From: Kofleriaceae bacterium | GTDB lineage: Bacteria; Myxococcota_A; Polyangia; Haliangiales; Haliangiaceae | DNA length: 6,456 nt | Reading direction: 5' to 3' | NCBI GenBank assembly: GCA_024642805.1 | Contig: JAHEAK010000303.1 | Location: forward strand, 1 to 6,456 | Shown here: piece after piece, positions 6,064 through 6,456 of the stretch | Numbering within the stretch: the first letter of the stretch is position 1 | Layout of the letters: each line of letters starts with the position of its first letter | Made by a program: the position numbers and the translations under genes | Notes under the pieces: model-generated | Databases searched by the model: none | What the model was told of the DNA's origin: nothing | The model's input: only the letters and a program-made list of their open reading frames with translations

Positions 6064-6456
6064 CTACTTGCTAGACTGGGGCCTCTCGGCGGCCTCCTCG
6101 TATATAGCGCTCTGTTGCTCCAGTAGGGTCACGACGTCCTGGAATCGGTCCCGATTGGCGCTGCTCAGCTCCACGAGCGCGCGATGTGCCGCGAGCATGA
6201 TGCGCGCGAGCGACTGCTCGGAAGGCGGCTCGATGGCAATCTTCTCACTGGGGCTACCATTGATGGACTCCTCGACCAGGTTGAAGAGATCATCCAATCC
6301 CATACTGGTGAGTAAGGCGTTAATGTCGTCTTGATTGGAGACCAGGGTGACCTTCTCTCCGCGAGAGTTCAACATCGCTGTGGCCACCCGCGCCAGCTGA
6401 CCCAGATTGGTGCTGTCGATCATCGAGGCCTTGGTCAGGTCGATGACCAGCCCTTC
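6064..6456 (-). CDS. STAS-domain protein (anti-sigma-factor-antagonist-like), N-terminus cut by the window edge
   Basis: The frame stays open from the right edge to the TAG at 6066-6064, giving 130 visible codons. An internal ATG at 6423-6421 is probably not the start, because the 11 codons before it continue the domain (EGLVIDLTKAS). The visible part carries the core STAS signature: a beta strand LVIDLTK, then MIDSTNLGQL, equivalent to the DSTGLG motif of SpoIIAA-type antagonists. Ser15 of the visible fragment is in the position phosphorylated in that family. The domain continues through VTLVSNQDDINALLTSMGLDDLF. About 30-50 N-terminal residues should lie outside the window. A further tail of about 60 residues, mostly helical and charged, follows the domain and is longer than in minimal SpoIIAA proteins. 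STAS proteins bind anti-sigma kinases or act as switch adaptors in larger signalling complexes. The Hanks-type kinase gene 59 bp downstream suggests a functional link. The cognate partner is not visible here. Confidence 0.82.
   Translation of the reverse strand, partial: EGLVIDLTKASMIDSTNLGQLARVATAMLNSRGEKVTLVSNQDDINALLTSMGLDDLFNLVEESINGSPSEKIAIEPPSEQSLARIMLAAHRALVELSSANRDRFQDVVTLLEQQSAIYEEAAERPQSSK

Noticed and set aside
1..6456. tRNA or rRNA genes, insertion sequences, attachment sites, CRISPR repeats
   Set aside because: Coding sequence covers nearly the whole window, no gap exceeds 96 bp, and no repeat array, transposase or RNA-gene signature was seen.

Overview
All five genes in this window lie on the minus strand, so transcription runs from the right edge to the left. 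The sequence is moderately GC-rich (about 60% by eye). The gene set is a Hanks-type kinase behind an N-terminal membrane block, a STAND ATPase/TPR protein with a C-terminal winged helix, and two Asp/Gly/Ser-rich lipoproteins. This suggests a myxobacterium (Myxococcota, Polyangia/Nannocystis-like). That assignment rests on family resemblance, not on any search.

Layout in transcription order: (i) a STAS-domain protein of the anti-sigma-factor-antagonist type, whose N-terminus runs off the right edge (6456-6064). (ii) After 59 bp, a 529-residue membrane serine/threonine kinase with all catalytic motifs intact (6004-4415). (iii) After 83 bp, a 392-residue cysteine-rich secreted protein or lipoprotein with a possible TIM-barrel-like strand pattern (4331-3153). 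(iv) After 45 bp, an 819-residue STAND NTPase with TPR-like helices and a C-terminal winged-helix DNA-binding domain (3107-648). (v) After 96 bp, a second, unrelated lipoprotein that runs off the left edge (551-1). No RNA gene, mobile element or CRISPR array is visible, and no stretch over 300 bp lacks a gene.

The most interesting signal is non-coding. The two intergenic regions that precede the lipoprotein genes share a 26-bp element: CTGAAA, 4 nt, CTGAAA, 4 nt, T(T/A)TCAG. All conserved bases fall in the three hexamers and none in the spacers. The element ends 46 nt before one start codon and 45 nt before the other. This looks like a protein-binding site with 10-bp periodicity. The STAND protein encoded between the two sites ends in a winged helix of the general OmpR/PhoB shape, a fold that typically binds direct repeats of about that period. 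A testable model is a local signalling unit: STAS protein and membrane kinase sensing, and a STAND regulator controlling two envelope lipoproteins through this element. The parts are seen in the sequence; the wiring is inference.
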